Assembly: GCF_028737265.1 (NCBI RefSeq) | Contig: NZ_JAQZAK010000002.1 | Coordinates: forward strand, 496,001-560,000 | DNA from: Actinomycetospora callitridis | Lineage (GTDB): Bacteria > Actinomycetota > Actinomycetes > Mycobacteriales > Pseudonocardiaceae | Length of the DNA: 64,000 bases | Direction of reading: 5' to 3' | Shown here: in pieces, positions 43,757 through 52,455 of the stretch | Layout: each line of letters opens with the position of its first letter | Position numbering within the stretch: position 1 is the first letter of the stretch | Notes under the pieces: model-generated | Told to the model about the DNA's origin: nothing | The model's database searches: none | The model's input: only the letters and a program-made list of their open reading frames with translations | Program-made: the position numbers and the translations under genes

Positions 43757-44491
43757 CTAGTGCACGAGGAGCATCAGGGCCATCGCGGCGCCGCTGACGG
43801 CCTGGCAGCCGAGCTGGACGGCGGGGGCGTCGACGGCCCGACCGAGTGCGCTGCCGAGCGCACTCCCGACGCCGGCCCCGCCACTGCCGGCGCCCACCGT
43901 CCCGCCACCTGGCCCTCCACCTGTCCCGCCGCCGCCGACGGTCACGGTGGCCGGGGCGCGCAGGCGCACCAGCACGGCGACCGTGGCGACGGTGTGGACG
44001 ACCAGGTAGAGCGCGAGCGCGGTCGCGACGGCGCTGAGCGCGAGCGGCGTCGAGGCCGCCGACGCGCCGTGCCCGGCGTGGCCGCCGCCGTGGGCCGTGC
44101 CGGCCATCCCGCCGGTCGGCACCATGATCACGTACATCACGGCCATCGCCGCGTTGCTCAGCAGCAGGTGGGTCGGGTGCGCGCCGCAGCGGTCGCCGCC
44201 GACCGGCGAGCCCAGCGGCCGACCCCGGTGGCGCAGCGCCAGCAGGCGGACCGCCCACACGACGCCGAGCGCACCGAAGGCGATCGCCCCGGCCGCCGGG
44301 GGCACGAGGTCGGCGGTCGCGGGGAACACCATGGCCGCCATCCCGAGGCCCATGACGACGTGGTTGGCCTCGGCGGCCGCCGCCGCGCGCTCGTGACGGG
44401 CCCGGCGACGCCACAGGCTCACCGCGCAGAGGGCCGCGGCGGCCAGCAGGAGGGTGGCGAGGAACCCCGCGAGGGGTGCGGGGAGGCTCAC
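43757..44491 (-). CDS. DUF5134-type membrane protein
   Basis: A 244-residue protein with about six membrane helices (APLAGFLATLLLAAAALCAVSLW, ANHVVMGLGMAAMVFPA, AAGAIAFGALGVVWAVRLLAL, HLLLSNAAMAVMYVIMVPTGGMAG and two more). A His-rich loop (AHGGGHAGHGA) and Gly-rich stretch (about residue 185-205) lie in the second half. The His and Met distribution (HVVMGLGMAAMVF) resembles DUF5134 proteins associated with copper or heme. Start overlaps the Cys-cluster gene stop by four bases, so translation is coupled. Confidence 0.75.
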   Translation of the reverse strand: MSLPAPLAGFLATLLLAAAALCAVSLWRRRARHERAAAAAEANHVVMGLGMAAMVFPATADLVPPAAGAIAFGALGVVWAVRLLALRHRGRPLGSPVGGDRCGAHPTHLLLSNAAMAVMYVIMVPTGGMAGTAHGGGHAGHGASAASTPLALSAVATALALYLVVHTVATVAVLVRLRAPATVTVGGGGTGGGPGGGTVGAGSGGAGVGSALGSALGRAVDAPAVQLGCQAVSGAAMALMLLVH

Positions 44492-44733
44492 CGCGCGTCG
44501 GCGAGGAGGCCGTCGAGGACCCCGTTGCGGGCGTCGTCGACGATCACGGCGAGCTGCGCGAGGCTCATCTGGATGCGCTGGCCGAAGTCGTCGGTGATCA
44601 CCACGCGGCGCTCGTCGCCGGCGTCGGGGTCGACGTAGAGCTCGGGGCACCCGCAGGAGCACTGCCCGCAGAACGTGGCGACGTGCTGCAGGCCCCCGGT
44701 GGGACCGGCAGCCGGCGGGTCGTGGTCCGTCAT
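44488..44733 (-). CDS. Cys-cluster mini-protein (CxxCxCxC)
   Basis: An 81-residue soluble protein. Four cysteines are packed as CGQCSCGCPELYVD at residues 22-29 (C22, C25, C27, C29), with a His at 17, then a beta/alpha segment ERRVVITDDFGQRIQMSLAQLAVIVDDARNGVLDGLL. The cluster could bind Cu(I), Zn or an iron-sulfur unit. I do not recognise a characterised family. First gene of the DUF5134-PepSY operon, with GGAGG seven bases before the ATG. The alternative longer start (to 44820) lacks a ribosome binding site. Confidence 0.75.
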   Translation of the reverse strand: MTDHDPPAAGPTGGLQHVATFCGQCSCGCPELYVDPDAGDERRVVITDDFGQRIQMSLAQLAVIVDDARNGVLDGLLADAR

Positions 44734-44848
44734 GGCGGTCCTCCAGGGCGTGGGCTGTCCGTGACCAGCGGCGACGGTACGGCGATGCGGTCCGGTGGCA
44801 TACCGCTCGCCCCACCGCACCGACCCGGTGTGCCCGGACGGCCGAGCG

Positions 44849-44883
44849 TTCTCAGGAGATCACCCGTTCCTTCTCAGGTGATC
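44849..44883 (+). promoter_or_regulatory. Direct repeat TTCTCAGG(A/T)GATC, 22-bp spacing
   Basis: Two 13-base copies (44849-44861 and 44871-44883) differ at one position and start 22 bases apart, close to two helical turns, so both lie on the same face of the DNA. A dimeric regulator or an ECF promoter duplication could explain this. It sits between divergent operons. Confidence 0.5.
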
Positions 44884-44917
44884 GCCTCGCAGGGCTCCGC
44901 GAGCACGATCCGGTGGA

Positions 44918-44949
44918 GCGCCTACCGTCAGCGGCAGCACGGTAGGCGC
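44918..44949. promoter_or_regulatory. Inverted repeat GCGCCTACCGT with 10-base loop
   Basis: Two perfect 11-base arms separated by 10 bases. It may be an operator or a leader hairpin of the sigma factor transcript. Confidence 0.55.
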
Positions 44950-45065
44950 CGTCGGCGTGCCGCCGAGCCCCGTTTGTCGGGACGGTCACGCCCGGGAACT
45001 CCGGGACGCCCTGCGACGACGCGGACGGCGGGTGGCCCGACGGTGGCACACGACGAGGAGCTCCG

Positions 45066-45623
45066 GTGGACGACGCGAGGATCACCGCGCTGGCGCTGCG
45101 CGCCCGGGACGGCGATCGCGACGCCGCCGGGGAGTTCGTCGCGGCGACGCAGCACCAGGTGTGGCGCCTGCTCGTGCACCTCGCCGACCCGTCGGTCGCC
45201 GAGGAGCTGACCCAGGAGACCTACGAGCGCGCGCTGGGCTCGCTACGCCGGTACCGCGGTGACGCGCCCGCCCGCAGCTGGCTGCTGTCGGTCGCGCGCC
45301 GCGTCGCCGCCGACCACCTGCGCCGCCGCTCCCGCCGTCCGGTGAGCCCGGCGCCCCTGTCCGAGGACGACCGCCCGGTGGGGCGCGCGCCGCGCGGCGA
45401 CCTCGCGGAGTCGGTCGCCGTGCGCCACGCCGTCGACGCGCTCGACCCCGACCGTCGCGAGGCGTTCGTGCTCACCCAGGTGATCGGGTTGTCGTACGAG
45501 GAGGCCGCCGCGGTGTGCCGGTGCCCGATCGGCACGATCCGTTCCCGCGTCGCGCGGGCCCGGGCCGACCTCGTCGACGCGCTCGCCGACCGTCCCGCCG
45601 AGCGGCCGCACCGCTCGGGGTGA
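45066..45623 (+). CDS. ECF sigma factor
   Basis: A 185-residue ECF sigma factor. Region 2 lies about residues 20-85 (EFVAATQHQVWRLLVHLADPSVAEELTQETYERALGSLRRYRG), region 4 about 120-178 (DRREAFVLTQVIGLSYEEAAAVCRCPIGTIRSRVARARADLVDAL). It would direct RNA polymerase to a small regulon. The next gene overlaps by four bases and encodes a zinc-finger membrane protein, the expected anti-sigma factor. GTG start with GAGGAG six bases upstream. Confidence 0.93.
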   Translation: MDDARITALALRARDGDRDAAGEFVAATQHQVWRLLVHLADPSVAEELTQETYERALGSLRRYRGDAPARSWLLSVARRVAADHLRRRSRRPVSPAPLSEDDRPVGRAPRGDLAESVAVRHAVDALDPDRREAFVLTQVIGLSYEEAAAVCRCPIGTIRSRVARARADLVDALADRPAERPHRSG

Positions 45624-46399
45624 GGGTGGTCGGGAACTACCGCGCGGGTCGCGGCGACCAGCACGCCATGGACTGCGACGGGTGCCGGGAGGCGATGTCG
45701 GCCGCCCTCGACGGCGAGGCCGACGCCGCCGAGCAAGCCCGGGTCGACGCGCACCTGGACGGGTGCGCCGCCTGCCGGTCCTGGCAGCGGGACGCCGCGC
45801 TCGTGACGCGGCACGCGCGCACGGCGGCGGTCGGGGCGGGGCCCGATCTGGTCGACCGCGTCGTCGGCGCCGCCCCCGCCGCCTCGGTGCGGTGGCGCGG
45901 AGTGTCGGCGCGGGCCGGGCTCGCCGCCGTCGGGCTGGCGCAGGCGGTGCTCGGGCTCGTCTCGCTGCTCGGCGCCGCGACGCACGCCCACGCGATGACC
46001 GATCCGCTGATGGTGCTCGGCGCCGGCATGGCGCACGCGACGCACGAGACGGCGGCGTGGAACCTCGCGCTCGGCGTCGCCTTCCTCCTCGGCGCGCTGT
46101 TCACCCGGCACCTCGCGGGGCTGCTCCCGGTGCTGGGCGCCTTCATCGCGGTGCTCGCGGTGCTCAGCGGCCTCGACCTGGTCGCGGGACGCGTGGAGCC
46201 CGGACGCGTGGTGTCGCACCTCGTGCTCGTCGCCGGCTTCCTGCTCGGGCTCGCCGTCGTGCGCTCCGGGCCGCGTCCGGGCACAGGCCCGAGCCCGGGG
46301 GCGCGGTGGTGGCGGCCCGGCGGTCGGGGCGTGGTCCCCGACGACGGCCCCACGCGGCCGGCGCCGACGCCCTGGGAGCGTGAGTCCGACGTCGCGTGA
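45620..46399 (+). CDS. Membrane anti-sigma factor with zinc-finger (ZAS) motif
   Basis: A 259-residue protein if the coupled GTG at 45620 is used; the ATG at 45668 would remove 16 residues. The ZAS region reads MDCDGCREAMSAALDGEADAAEQARVDAHLDGCAACRSW, with HLDGCAAC giving the His-x3-Cys-x2-Cys core. About four membrane helices follow (AVGLAQAVLGLVSLLGAATHA, AHATHETAAWNLALGVAFLLGALF, LAGLLPVLGAFIAVLAVL, VSHLVLVAGFLLGLAVV). Histidines near the first loop (ATHAHAMT, HATHET) could sense metal. It would hold the ECF sigma factor inactive. Confidence 0.87.
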   Translation: MRVVGNYRAGRGDQHAMDCDGCREAMSAALDGEADAAEQARVDAHLDGCAACRSWQRDAALVTRHARTAAVGAGPDLVDRVVGAAPAASVRWRGVSARAGLAAVGLAQAVLGLVSLLGAATHAHAMTDPLMVLGAGMAHATHETAAWNLALGVAFLLGALFTRHLAGLLPVLGAFIAVLAVLSGLDLVAGRVEPGRVVSHLVLVAGFLLGLAVVRSGPRPGTGPSPGARWWRPGGRGVVPDDGPTRPAPTPWERESDVA

Positions 46400-48302
46400 T
46401 CCGGGCGCGTCTGGGTCCGGAGCGAGGGACGCCCTCGCTGCGTCCGGCGCAGCGCGGGGCGCCCTCGCTGCCGGCGCGGTGGGCGCGGTGGTCGCCGCGG
46501 TCGTCGCCGTGGCCCTCGCACGGGGCGGCGCGCCGTACGCCGCGCTGGGCGTCACCGCCCCGCCGACCGTGGTGCAGGTGGCGACGCCGCTCGCCCGCCT
46601 CGTCGTGCTGCTCACGGGCGGCGTGTGCCTGGGTGGCCTGCTCGGTGCCGTGATCGCGCGGCCGAGCACGGGCGGCGGCCGGGCGCTCGGCGCGCACGGC
46701 TATCGCGCGGTCCGCCGGGCCGGCGCCGCGGCGGGCGTCTGGGCGGCCGGCGCGCTGGCCGCGGCCGCGCTCACGGTCCTGGGCGGCACCGCCCGCGTGC
46801 TCGCCGCCCCGGACGCGTTCATCACCGCCGCGGGCGCGCTCGAGGAGCCCGCCGGCTTCCTCGTGGCCGCGATGCTCGCGGCCGTCGTCTGGGCGCTCTG
46901 CCGGGTGACGCTGTCGTGGCGCACTGCGGTGGGCGCGATACCGCTCGCCGCGCTCGCCGTCGTCGCCCCGGTGGTGACCGGGCAGGTCGCGAGCGCCGGC
47001 GCCGGGCACGATCTCGCCACCGACGCCGCCGCGCTGGCGGCCGTCGCGGGCGCGGTGTGGTGCGGCCTGCTCGCGCTCGAGCTCCTCGCCCCCGGACCCG
47101 ACCGCGTGGCGGCCGCCCGTGCGCGTCCCGTGGCGCTCGTCGCCGCCGGCGTCGCGGTGGCCGGCACCGTCGTCGTCGCGGTGGTCCTCGTGCGCGGGGC
47201 CTGGCTCACCGGCGTGTCCGGCCCGCTCACGCTCGTCCTGCTGGCGCTGCTCGTGGTCGCCGTGGTCGCGCGACGACAGGCGCTCGTGCTCCTCACCGGC
47301 GCCGCCGGCGTCGCCGCCCTGCTCGCCGGCGAACCGGCCCCGGCCCTCGCGGCCCCGACGACGATCCAGGACACGCTGCTCGGCTACTCGCTCGACGCCC
47401 CCACCCTGCTCGGCCTGCTGGGGCCGGGGCGGCTGAACCTGCTGTGGGCGGTGGTGGCGCTCGTCTCCGCGGGGACGTACCTCGCCGGTGCGTGGCGGCT
47501 GCGTCGACGCGGCGACGCCTGGCCGCCCGGACGGACCGGCGCGTGGCTCGCCGGGTGCGCGCTCCTGCTGTGGGCGACCAGCTCGGGGCTCGGCTCCCAC
47601 GCGATGGCGACGTTCAGCGCGCACATGGGCGTCCACATGCTCCTGTCGATGCTGGTCCCGGTCCTGCTGGTGCTCGGCGGGCCGGTGACGCTCGCGCTGC
47701 GCGCCCTGCCCGCGACGCCCGACGGTCCCCGCGCTTGGCTCCTGTCGCTGCTCGACGCCCCGCTCGCGCGGGTGCTCACCCACCCGCTGGTGTCGCTCGC
47801 GCTGTTCGTCGGCTCGTTCTACGCGTTGTACTTCTCGCCGCTCTACGCGCTGGCGCTGCCCTACCACTGGGCGCACCAGGTGATGTTCACCCACTTCCTG
47901 CTCACCGGCGTGCTGTTCTTCTGGCCGATCATCGGCGTCGACCGCGCGCCCCGGCCGGTGCCGCACCTCGGCCGACTGGCGCTGCTGCTCGCGGCGATGC
48001 CGTTCCACGCGTTCTTCGGCGTCGCGCTGATGAGCGCCGGCAGCGTGATCGGCGAGCAGTTCTTCCGCCAGCTCGCACTGCCGTGGGTGCCGGACCGGCT
48101 GGCCGACCAGCACCTCGGCGGCGGCATCGCCTGGGCGTCGGGCGAGGTCCCGCTGCTCGTGGTGGTCATCGCGCTGCTCGTCCAGTGGTCGCGCGCCGAC
48201 CAGCGCGACGCGACCCGCCGCGACCGGCACGCCGACCGGGACGGCGACGCCGAGCTCACCGCGTGGAACACGATGCTCGCCGACCTCGCCCGCGGCCGCT
48301 GA
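46380..48302 (+). CDS. CtaG/CopD-like copper-associated membrane protein
   Basis: A 640-residue polytopic protein. Residues about 35-320 carry eight or so helices, resembling CopD-type modules, and residues about 370-610 match the cytochrome c oxidase assembly protein CtaG family: SHAMATFSAHMGVHMLLSMLVPVLLVLGGPVTLALRAL, YHWAHQVMFTHFLLTGVLFFWPIIGVD, and MPFHAFFGVALMSAGSVIGEQFF. His and Met in these helices are candidate copper ligands. CtaG proteins deliver copper to the oxidase or help metal handling. It overlaps the anti-sigma gene by 20 bases. The first 15-30 residues are encoded by the 47-bp repeat at 46423-46469, so the native start could be a GTG at 46479. Confidence 0.83.
   Translation: MSPTSRDPGASGSGARDALAASGAARGALAAGAVGAVVAAVVAVALARGGAPYAALGVTAPPTVVQVATPLARLVVLLTGGVCLGGLLGAVIARPSTGGGRALGAHGYRAVRRAGAAAGVWAAGALAAAALTVLGGTARVLAAPDAFITAAGALEEPAGFLVAAMLAAVVWALCRVTLSWRTAVGAIPLAALAVVAPVVTGQVASAGAGHDLATDAAALAAVAGAVWCGLLALELLAPGPDRVAAARARPVALVAAGVAVAGTVVVAVVLVRGAWLTGVSGPLTLVLLALLVVAVVARRQALVLLTGAAGVAALLAGEPAPALAAPTTIQDTLLGYSLDAPTLLGLLGPGRLNLLWAVVALVSAGTYLAGAWRLRRRGDAWPPGRTGAWLAGCALLLWATSSGLGSHAMATFSAHMGVHMLLSMLVPVLLVLGGPVTLALRALPATPDGPRAWLLSLLDAPLARVLTHPLVSLALFVGSFYALYFSPLYALALPYHWAHQVMFTHFLLTGVLFFWPIIGVDRAPRPVPHLGRLALLLAAMPFHAFFGVALMSAGSVIGEQFFRQLALPWVPDRLADQHLGGGIAWASGEVPLLVVVIALLVQWSRADQRDATRRDRHADRDGDAELTAWNTMLADLARGR
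46423..46469 (+). repeat. 47-bp GC-rich repeat, copy B (inside CtaG-like reading frame)
   Basis: About 83 percent identical to the intergenic copy at 25070-25116. Here it reads as part of the predicted N-terminus, before the first membrane helix. Confidence 0.75.
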
Positions 48303-48380
48303 GCGCCCGTCGCGACCCGCCGGGAACCGACGGACCCCGCGGCGCGACCGGCAGGACGAGCGCCGCGAGGGTCGGCGCCA

Positions 48381-48440
48381 CCCCGACACCCACCCCGACA
48401 CCCACCCCGACACCCACCCCGACACCCACCCCGACACGAG
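48381..48440 (+). repeat. 12-bp tandem repeat CCCCGACACCCA, four units plus partial
   Basis: Four exact 12-base units at 48381-48428 and a degenerate fifth. It lies in the non-coding gap after the CtaG-like stop and immediately ahead of the thioredoxin ribosome binding site. Confidence 0.85.
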
Positions 48441-48453
48441 GAGGAACCCCCGG

Positions 48454-49179
48454 ATGGCCACGCGCCCGAAGCGCCCCGCACCGCCGCGCACGACGTCCCG
48501 GACGCCGATGATCGTCGGGATCGTCGCCGTGGTGCTGGTCGCGGCCGTCGTCTTCGGGGGCGTGCTGTTCTCGGCCGGCGGCTCCTCCGACGCCCCGGGG
48601 CAGGCGATCCCCGTCACCCCGGTCGCGGCGTCCTACCCGACGAGCGTCGAGGGCGGTGTCGTGACCGCCGGGGGCCCGGCGCCGCACACGATCGACCTCT
48701 ACGAGGACGCGCTCTGCCCGGCCTGCCAGTCGTTCGAGCAGCGCGCGGGCGAGCCGATCACCCAGGCGATCGCGGCCGGGCGCGTGCAGGTCCGCTACCA
48801 CCTCGTGAACCTGCTCGACCAGCGCTCGAACCCGCCCGGCTACTCCTCGGCGGGCGGCAACGCGATCATCTGCGCGGCCGAGAACGGCGCCTTCCCCACC
48901 GTCCACGCGAGCCTCTACGCCGCCCAGCCGCCCGAGGGTGGCCGCGGCTACGACACCGCCCAGCTCGTCGACCTCGGCCAGCGCGCCGGTGCCGGGCCGG
49001 GCTACGCCGAGTGCGTGACGAGCAACCGCCACGCCGGCGAGATCGCCCAGAACTTCGAGCAGGCGTCCAACGACCCCGCCCTCCAGCGCCAGGGCAGCTT
49101 CGGCACCCCGACCATCGTCGTCGACGGGAAGCTCCAGCAGCAGGGCTCGACCGAGCTCGACCAGGTGCTGGGCGGCTGA
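48454..49179 (+). CDS. DsbA-like thiol-disulfide oxidoreductase, membrane anchored
   Basis: A 241-residue protein with one membrane anchor (about residues 18-41), followed by an extracytoplasmic DsbA-type thioredoxin domain. The active site reads EDALCPACQSF (Cys88 and Cys91), and the cis-proline loop is FGTPTIVVDG. Two further cysteines (IICAAENG, YAECVTS) are usual in actinobacterial DsbA proteins. It introduces or shuffles disulfides in exported proteins; the VKOR gene at 52452 could recharge it. GAGGAGG ribosome binding site. Confidence 0.92.
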   Translation: MATRPKRPAPPRTTSRTPMIVGIVAVVLVAAVVFGGVLFSAGGSSDAPGQAIPVTPVAASYPTSVEGGVVTAGGPAPHTIDLYEDALCPACQSFEQRAGEPITQAIAAGRVQVRYHLVNLLDQRSNPPGYSSAGGNAIICAAENGAFPTVHASLYAAQPPEGGRGYDTAQLVDLGQRAGAGPGYAECVTSNRHAGEIAQNFEQASNDPALQRQGSFGTPTIVVDGKLQQQGSTELDQVLGG

Positions 49180-49186
49180 GGCCCCG

Positions 49187-49249
49187 TGATCGCTCCGGGT
49201 GCTCCGTGCGTCCCGCTGAGCGGGTTCGTCGGAGCGCGCGGAGCGATCA
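49187..49249. repeat. 63-bp palindromic element, copy 1
   Basis: Begins eight bases after the thioredoxin stop. Outer ten bases (TGATCGCTCC and GGAGCGATCA) are perfectly inverted, with an inner hairpin CCCGCT/AGCGGG. Identical to copy 2 (50188-50250) at 52 of 63 positions. Could act as a terminator for the thioredoxin gene. Confidence 0.85.
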
Positions 49250-49299
49250 TGCAGTGAACACGATGGATCCGTTGGCGCTCCGGTTGCGTCGAACCCCGC

Positions 49300-50190
49300 G
49301 TGAACCTCGATTCCTTGTTCCGTCGTCAGGACGGCGTGGTGTCCCGGGCCCAGGCGCGGGCGTGCGGTCTGTCCTCCTCGGCGATCGGGCGGTTGCTCGA
49401 TGCCGGCGTGTGGACCCTCGCCGCCCCGCGCGTGTACCTCTCGGCCGCGCATCGATGGACCGCGCGCGCCCGGGTGCGGGCCGGCGCCCTGTGGCTGGGC
49501 CCGGGCGCCACGCTCATCGGCCCGGGCGCGGTGTGGTGGTGGCACCTGATCGACGTCGCACCTGACGAGCTGCGGTTCGCGGTCCCCACGCGGCGACGGG
49601 TGCGTTCCCGCCCGGGGTTCCGGGCGGTGCGTCGCGACGTCCCCGGTCGCTTCCGGGCCGTGGTCGACGGCGTCCGCGTCGCGACACGGGCCTACGCGGT
49701 GGTCGACGCGGCCGCCGAGCTCGGTCTGCAGCGCGGCGCCGAACTCATGGACCGCGCCCTGCTGTCGGGCCGCGTGACCCTCGACGGCATGCGGCGCGCC
49801 CACCGCGCGCTGCTCGGGCGGCCCGGGTCCGCCACGGTCGCGCGGCTGCTCGCGCTCGCGGCCGGTGGCGCGCGCTCCGAGGCCGAGCGGCGAACCCACC
49901 GCCTCCTGCACGACGCCGGTGTGACCGGGTGGTTCGCCGACCACCGTCTCGTCATCCCCGGCTATGGGGTGGCGGTGGCCGACCTCGCCTTCCCCACCGC
50001 CCGCGTGCTCGTCGAGATCGACGGCTGGGCCTACCACCGCGACCTCGTGGCGTTCCGCCGCGATCACGCCCGCCAGAACGCGCTCGTGCTCGCGGGGTGG
50101 ACGGTGCTGCGCGTCAACTGGCACGCCATCGAGGCGGACGCCGACAGCGTGCTCTCGATGATCGTCGCGGCGGTCGCGCCCGCGGCATGA
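49300..50190 (+). CDS. DUF559 (Vsr-like) protein with AbiEi-type N-terminus
   Basis: A 296-residue protein. The N-terminal helix-turn-helix-like part (SLFRRQDGVVSRAQARACGLSSSAIGRLLDAGVW) resembles the AbiEi antitoxin-type domain, and the C-terminal part (about 195-290) shows the DUF559 nuclease-like pattern: SEAERRTHRLLHDAGV, VAVADLAFPTARVLVEIDGWAYHRD with the Asp-x-Asp/Glu-like core, then ARQNALVLAGWTVLRVNWHAIEADADSVLSMI. Common in actinobacteria as single copies scattered between housekeeping genes; function unproved. It is bracketed by the two 63-bp repeats. Confidence 0.85.
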   Translation: MNLDSLFRRQDGVVSRAQARACGLSSSAIGRLLDAGVWTLAAPRVYLSAAHRWTARARVRAGALWLGPGATLIGPGAVWWWHLIDVAPDELRFAVPTRRRVRSRPGFRAVRRDVPGRFRAVVDGVRVATRAYAVVDAAAELGLQRGAELMDRALLSGRVTLDGMRRAHRALLGRPGSATVARLLALAAGGARSEAERRTHRLLHDAGVTGWFADHRLVIPGYGVAVADLAFPTARVLVEIDGWAYHRDLVAFRRDHARQNALVLAGWTVLRVNWHAIEADADSVLSMIVAAVAPAA

Positions 50191-50250
50191 TCGCCAGGGG
50201 TGCTCCACATCTCCCGCTCAGCGGGTCCGTCGGAGCGCCCGGAGCGATCA
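50188..50250. repeat. 63-bp palindromic element, copy 2
   Basis: Starts in the stop codon of the DUF559 gene and ends in the stop codon of the convergent P-type ATPase gene, so the whole intergenic space is one element. About 83 percent identical to copy 1, in the same orientation. Likely a bidirectional terminator. Confidence 0.85.
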
Positions 50251-52455
50251 GCGCAGGCGCAGGCTCGAGGAGACGACGAGCAGGGACGACAGCGCCATGG
50301 CCAGGCCGGCGAGCAGGGGGTTGAGCAGACCGGCGACGGCCAGCGGGATCGCGGCGACGTTGTAGCCGAACGCCCAGGCGAGGTTCACGCGGATCGTGCG
50401 GTGGGTGGCGCGGGCGAGCGCGAGCGCCTCGGGGACGGCGGTGAGGTCGTCGCGCACGAGGATCACGTCGGCGGCCTCGAGCGCGACGTCGGTGCCCGTG
50501 CCGACGGCGAGGCCCAGGTCGGCGGCGGCGAGGGCCGGGCCGTCGTTGATCCCGTCACCGACCATGGCCACGACCGCCCCCGCCGCACGGCGCTCCGCGA
50601 GGACGGCGAGCTTGCCCTCGGGCAGCACGCCGGCGACGACGTCGTCGATGCCCACGGCCGTGGCCACCGTGCGGGCGGCGCGCTCGTGGTCGCCGGTGAG
50701 CAGCACCGGGTGCAGGCCGGCGGCGCGCAGGGCCGCGACGGCCGGGGCCGCGCTGGCCTTCACGTCGTCGGCGAGCACGACCGCGCCCTGCACGACACCG
50801 CCCCACCCGACCGCGACCACGGTGTGGCCCGCCTCCTCGGCGGCGTCCCAGTCGGCGCGCAGGCCCTCGGGCACGCCGGCGTCGAACAGGTCGGGGCGCC
50901 CCACGGTCACCGTCACCCCGTCGACCGACGCCCGCGCACCGAGCCCCGGCAGGGCGACGAAATCGACCGGTGCGGGCACGTCCCCGAGGCTGTGCGCCAC
51001 GACCGCCGTCGCGATCGCGTGCTCCGAGCCGCGCTCGACGGCCGCGGCGCGCGCCAGGACGACCTCGGGGCCCAGCACCGCCACCACCGCCATCCGCCCC
51101 GTCGTCAGCGTCCCGGTCTTGTCGAGCACCACGGTGTCGACGCGGCGGCTCGTCTCGAGCGCGTGGTGGCCCTTGAGGAAGATGCCGCGCCGGGCGCCGC
51201 GACCCGAGGCCACGACCATGGCCATCGGCGTCGCCAGGCCCAGCGCGCACGGGCAGGCGATGACGAGCACGGCGAGGGCGGGCGAGAACCAGTCGGCGCC
51301 GAGGAGCCACCACCCGAGCCCGGTCGCGAGGGACAGCACGACCACCGCCGGCACGAACCACGCCGAGATCCGGTCGACGAGGCGCTGGGCGTCGGCCTTG
51401 TCGGCGCGGGCGTCCCGCACCAGGCGCACCATCCCGGCCAGCGCCGTCGCCCCGCCGACCGCGGTCGCCTCGACCACCAGCCGCCCGGACACCGCCACCG
51501 TGCCGCCGACCACGGGGTCGCCGACCTCCGCCTCGGACGGCACCGGCTCGCCGGTGAGCATGCTGCGGTCCACCGCCGAGCGCCCGGACACCACCCGCCC
51601 GTCGGCCGCGACCTTCTCGCCGGGCCGCACCACGAACCGATCGCCCACACCGAGCTCGCCCACCGGCACGCGACGCTCGGCGCCGTCGTCGTCGTCGTCG
51701 AGCACCGTGACGTCGCGCGCGGCGAGCCGGGCGAGCGCCGTCAGCGCGTCGCCGGAGGCGCGACGGGCCCGGCGCTCGACGTAGCGCCCGGCGAGGACGA
51801 ACGTCGTCACCCCGGCCGCGACCTCCAGGTAGACGGGGCCGGTGGGGTGCAGCAGCAGGTCCCAGGTGCTCGCGCTCGGCGCCGGCTCGGCGCCCCGCAC
51901 GACGGCGACGAGCGACCACACGCTCGCCGCGACGATCCCGAGCGAGACCAGCGTGTCCATCGACGTCGTGCCGTGGCGCAGCCCCGCCAGCGCGCGCCGG
52001 TGCAGCGGCCACGCCGACCAGACGACGACCGGCGTGGCGAGCGCCGCGAGCACCCACGGCCAGCCGGGGAAGCGCAGCGAGGGCACCGCGGCCATCGCCA
52101 GCGCCAGGTCGGCCACCGGGACGAAGAGCGCCGCGGCGACCACGAGGCGACGCCAGAGGTCCCGCAGCTCCGCATCGTCGGACGGCCCGTCGTCCCCGTC
52201 GCCCGAGGACACGGAGGACGGCGGACGCGCCGGCCGCGCGGTGTAGCCGAGCTTCCCGACGGTCTCGACGACCGTGGCCGTCGTGACCTCCGGCGACGCG
52301 AGCACGACCCGCGCGCCCTCGCCGGCGTAGTCGACGCTGGCCTCGACGCCGTCGAGGCGGTTGAGCCGGCGCTCGATCCGGGCCGCGCAGGCCGCGCAGG
52401 ACATGCCGCCGATCTCGAGGTCGACGACGGTGGACGCGACGGACGTGGCCGTCAC
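50248..52455 (-). CDS. Heavy-metal (copper-type) P1B ATPase
   Basis: A 735-residue P1B-type ATPase. One N-terminal metal-binding domain with [12 protein letters not shown] (Cys20, Cys23), transmembrane CPC motif in [13 protein letters not shown] (Cys401, Cys403), phosphorylation motif DKTGTLTTG (Asp445), SEHAIATAV (HP-like site reads EHA), [20 protein letters not shown], and a C-terminal [14 protein letters not shown] segment matching Cu+-exporting enzymes. Exports Cu(I) or Ag(I). The GTG start overlaps the VKOR stop by four bases, linking it to disulfide chemistry. It lies next to CtaG-like and DsbA-like genes. Confidence 0.93.
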   Translation of the reverse strand: MTATSVASTVVDLEIGGMSCAACAARIERRLNRLDGVEASVDYAGEGARVVLASPEVTTATVVETVGKLGYTARPARPPSSVSSGDGDDGPSDDAELRDLWRRLVVAAALFVPVADLALAMAAVPSLRFPGWPWVLAALATPVVVWSAWPLHRRALAGLRHGTTSMDTLVSLGIVAASVWSLVAVVRGAEPAPSASTWDLLLHPTGPVYLEVAAGVTTFVLAGRYVERRARRASGDALTALARLAARDVTVLDDDDDGAERRVPVGELGVGDRFVVRPGEKVAADGRVVSGRSAVDRSMLTGEPVPSEAEVGDPVVGGTVAVSGRLVVEATAVGGATALAGMVRLVRDARADKADAQRLVDRISAWFVPAVVVLSLATGLGWWLLGADWFSPALAVLVIACPCALGLATPMAMVVASGRGARRGIFLKGHHALETSRRVDTVVLDKTGTLTTGRMAVVAVLGPEVVLARAAAVERGSEHAIATAVVAHSLGDVPAPVDFVALPGLGARASVDGVTVTVGRPDLFDAGVPEGLRADWDAAEEAGHTVVAVGWGGVVQGAVVLADDVKASAAPAVAALRAAGLHPVLLTGDHERAARTVATAVGIDDVVAGVLPEGKLAVLAERRAAGAVVAMVGDGINDGPALAAADLGLAVGTGTDVALEAADVILVRDDLTAVPEALALARATHRTIRVNLAWAFGYNVAAIPLAVAGLLNPLLAGLAMALSSLLVVSSSLRLR

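Larger units (their letters stand above)
44734..45065. other. 332-bp divergent control region
   Basis: No gene. It holds the divergent starts of the minus-strand Cys-cluster operon and the plus-strand sigma factor, a 13-base direct repeat and an inverted repeat listed separately. Short open frames present are shadows without support. Confidence 0.7.

Noticed and set aside
49187..50250. Insertion sequence
   Set aside because: Ends resemble repeats, but the gene inside is a DUF559 protein without transposase motifs, the repeats are direct and no clear target duplication is seen.
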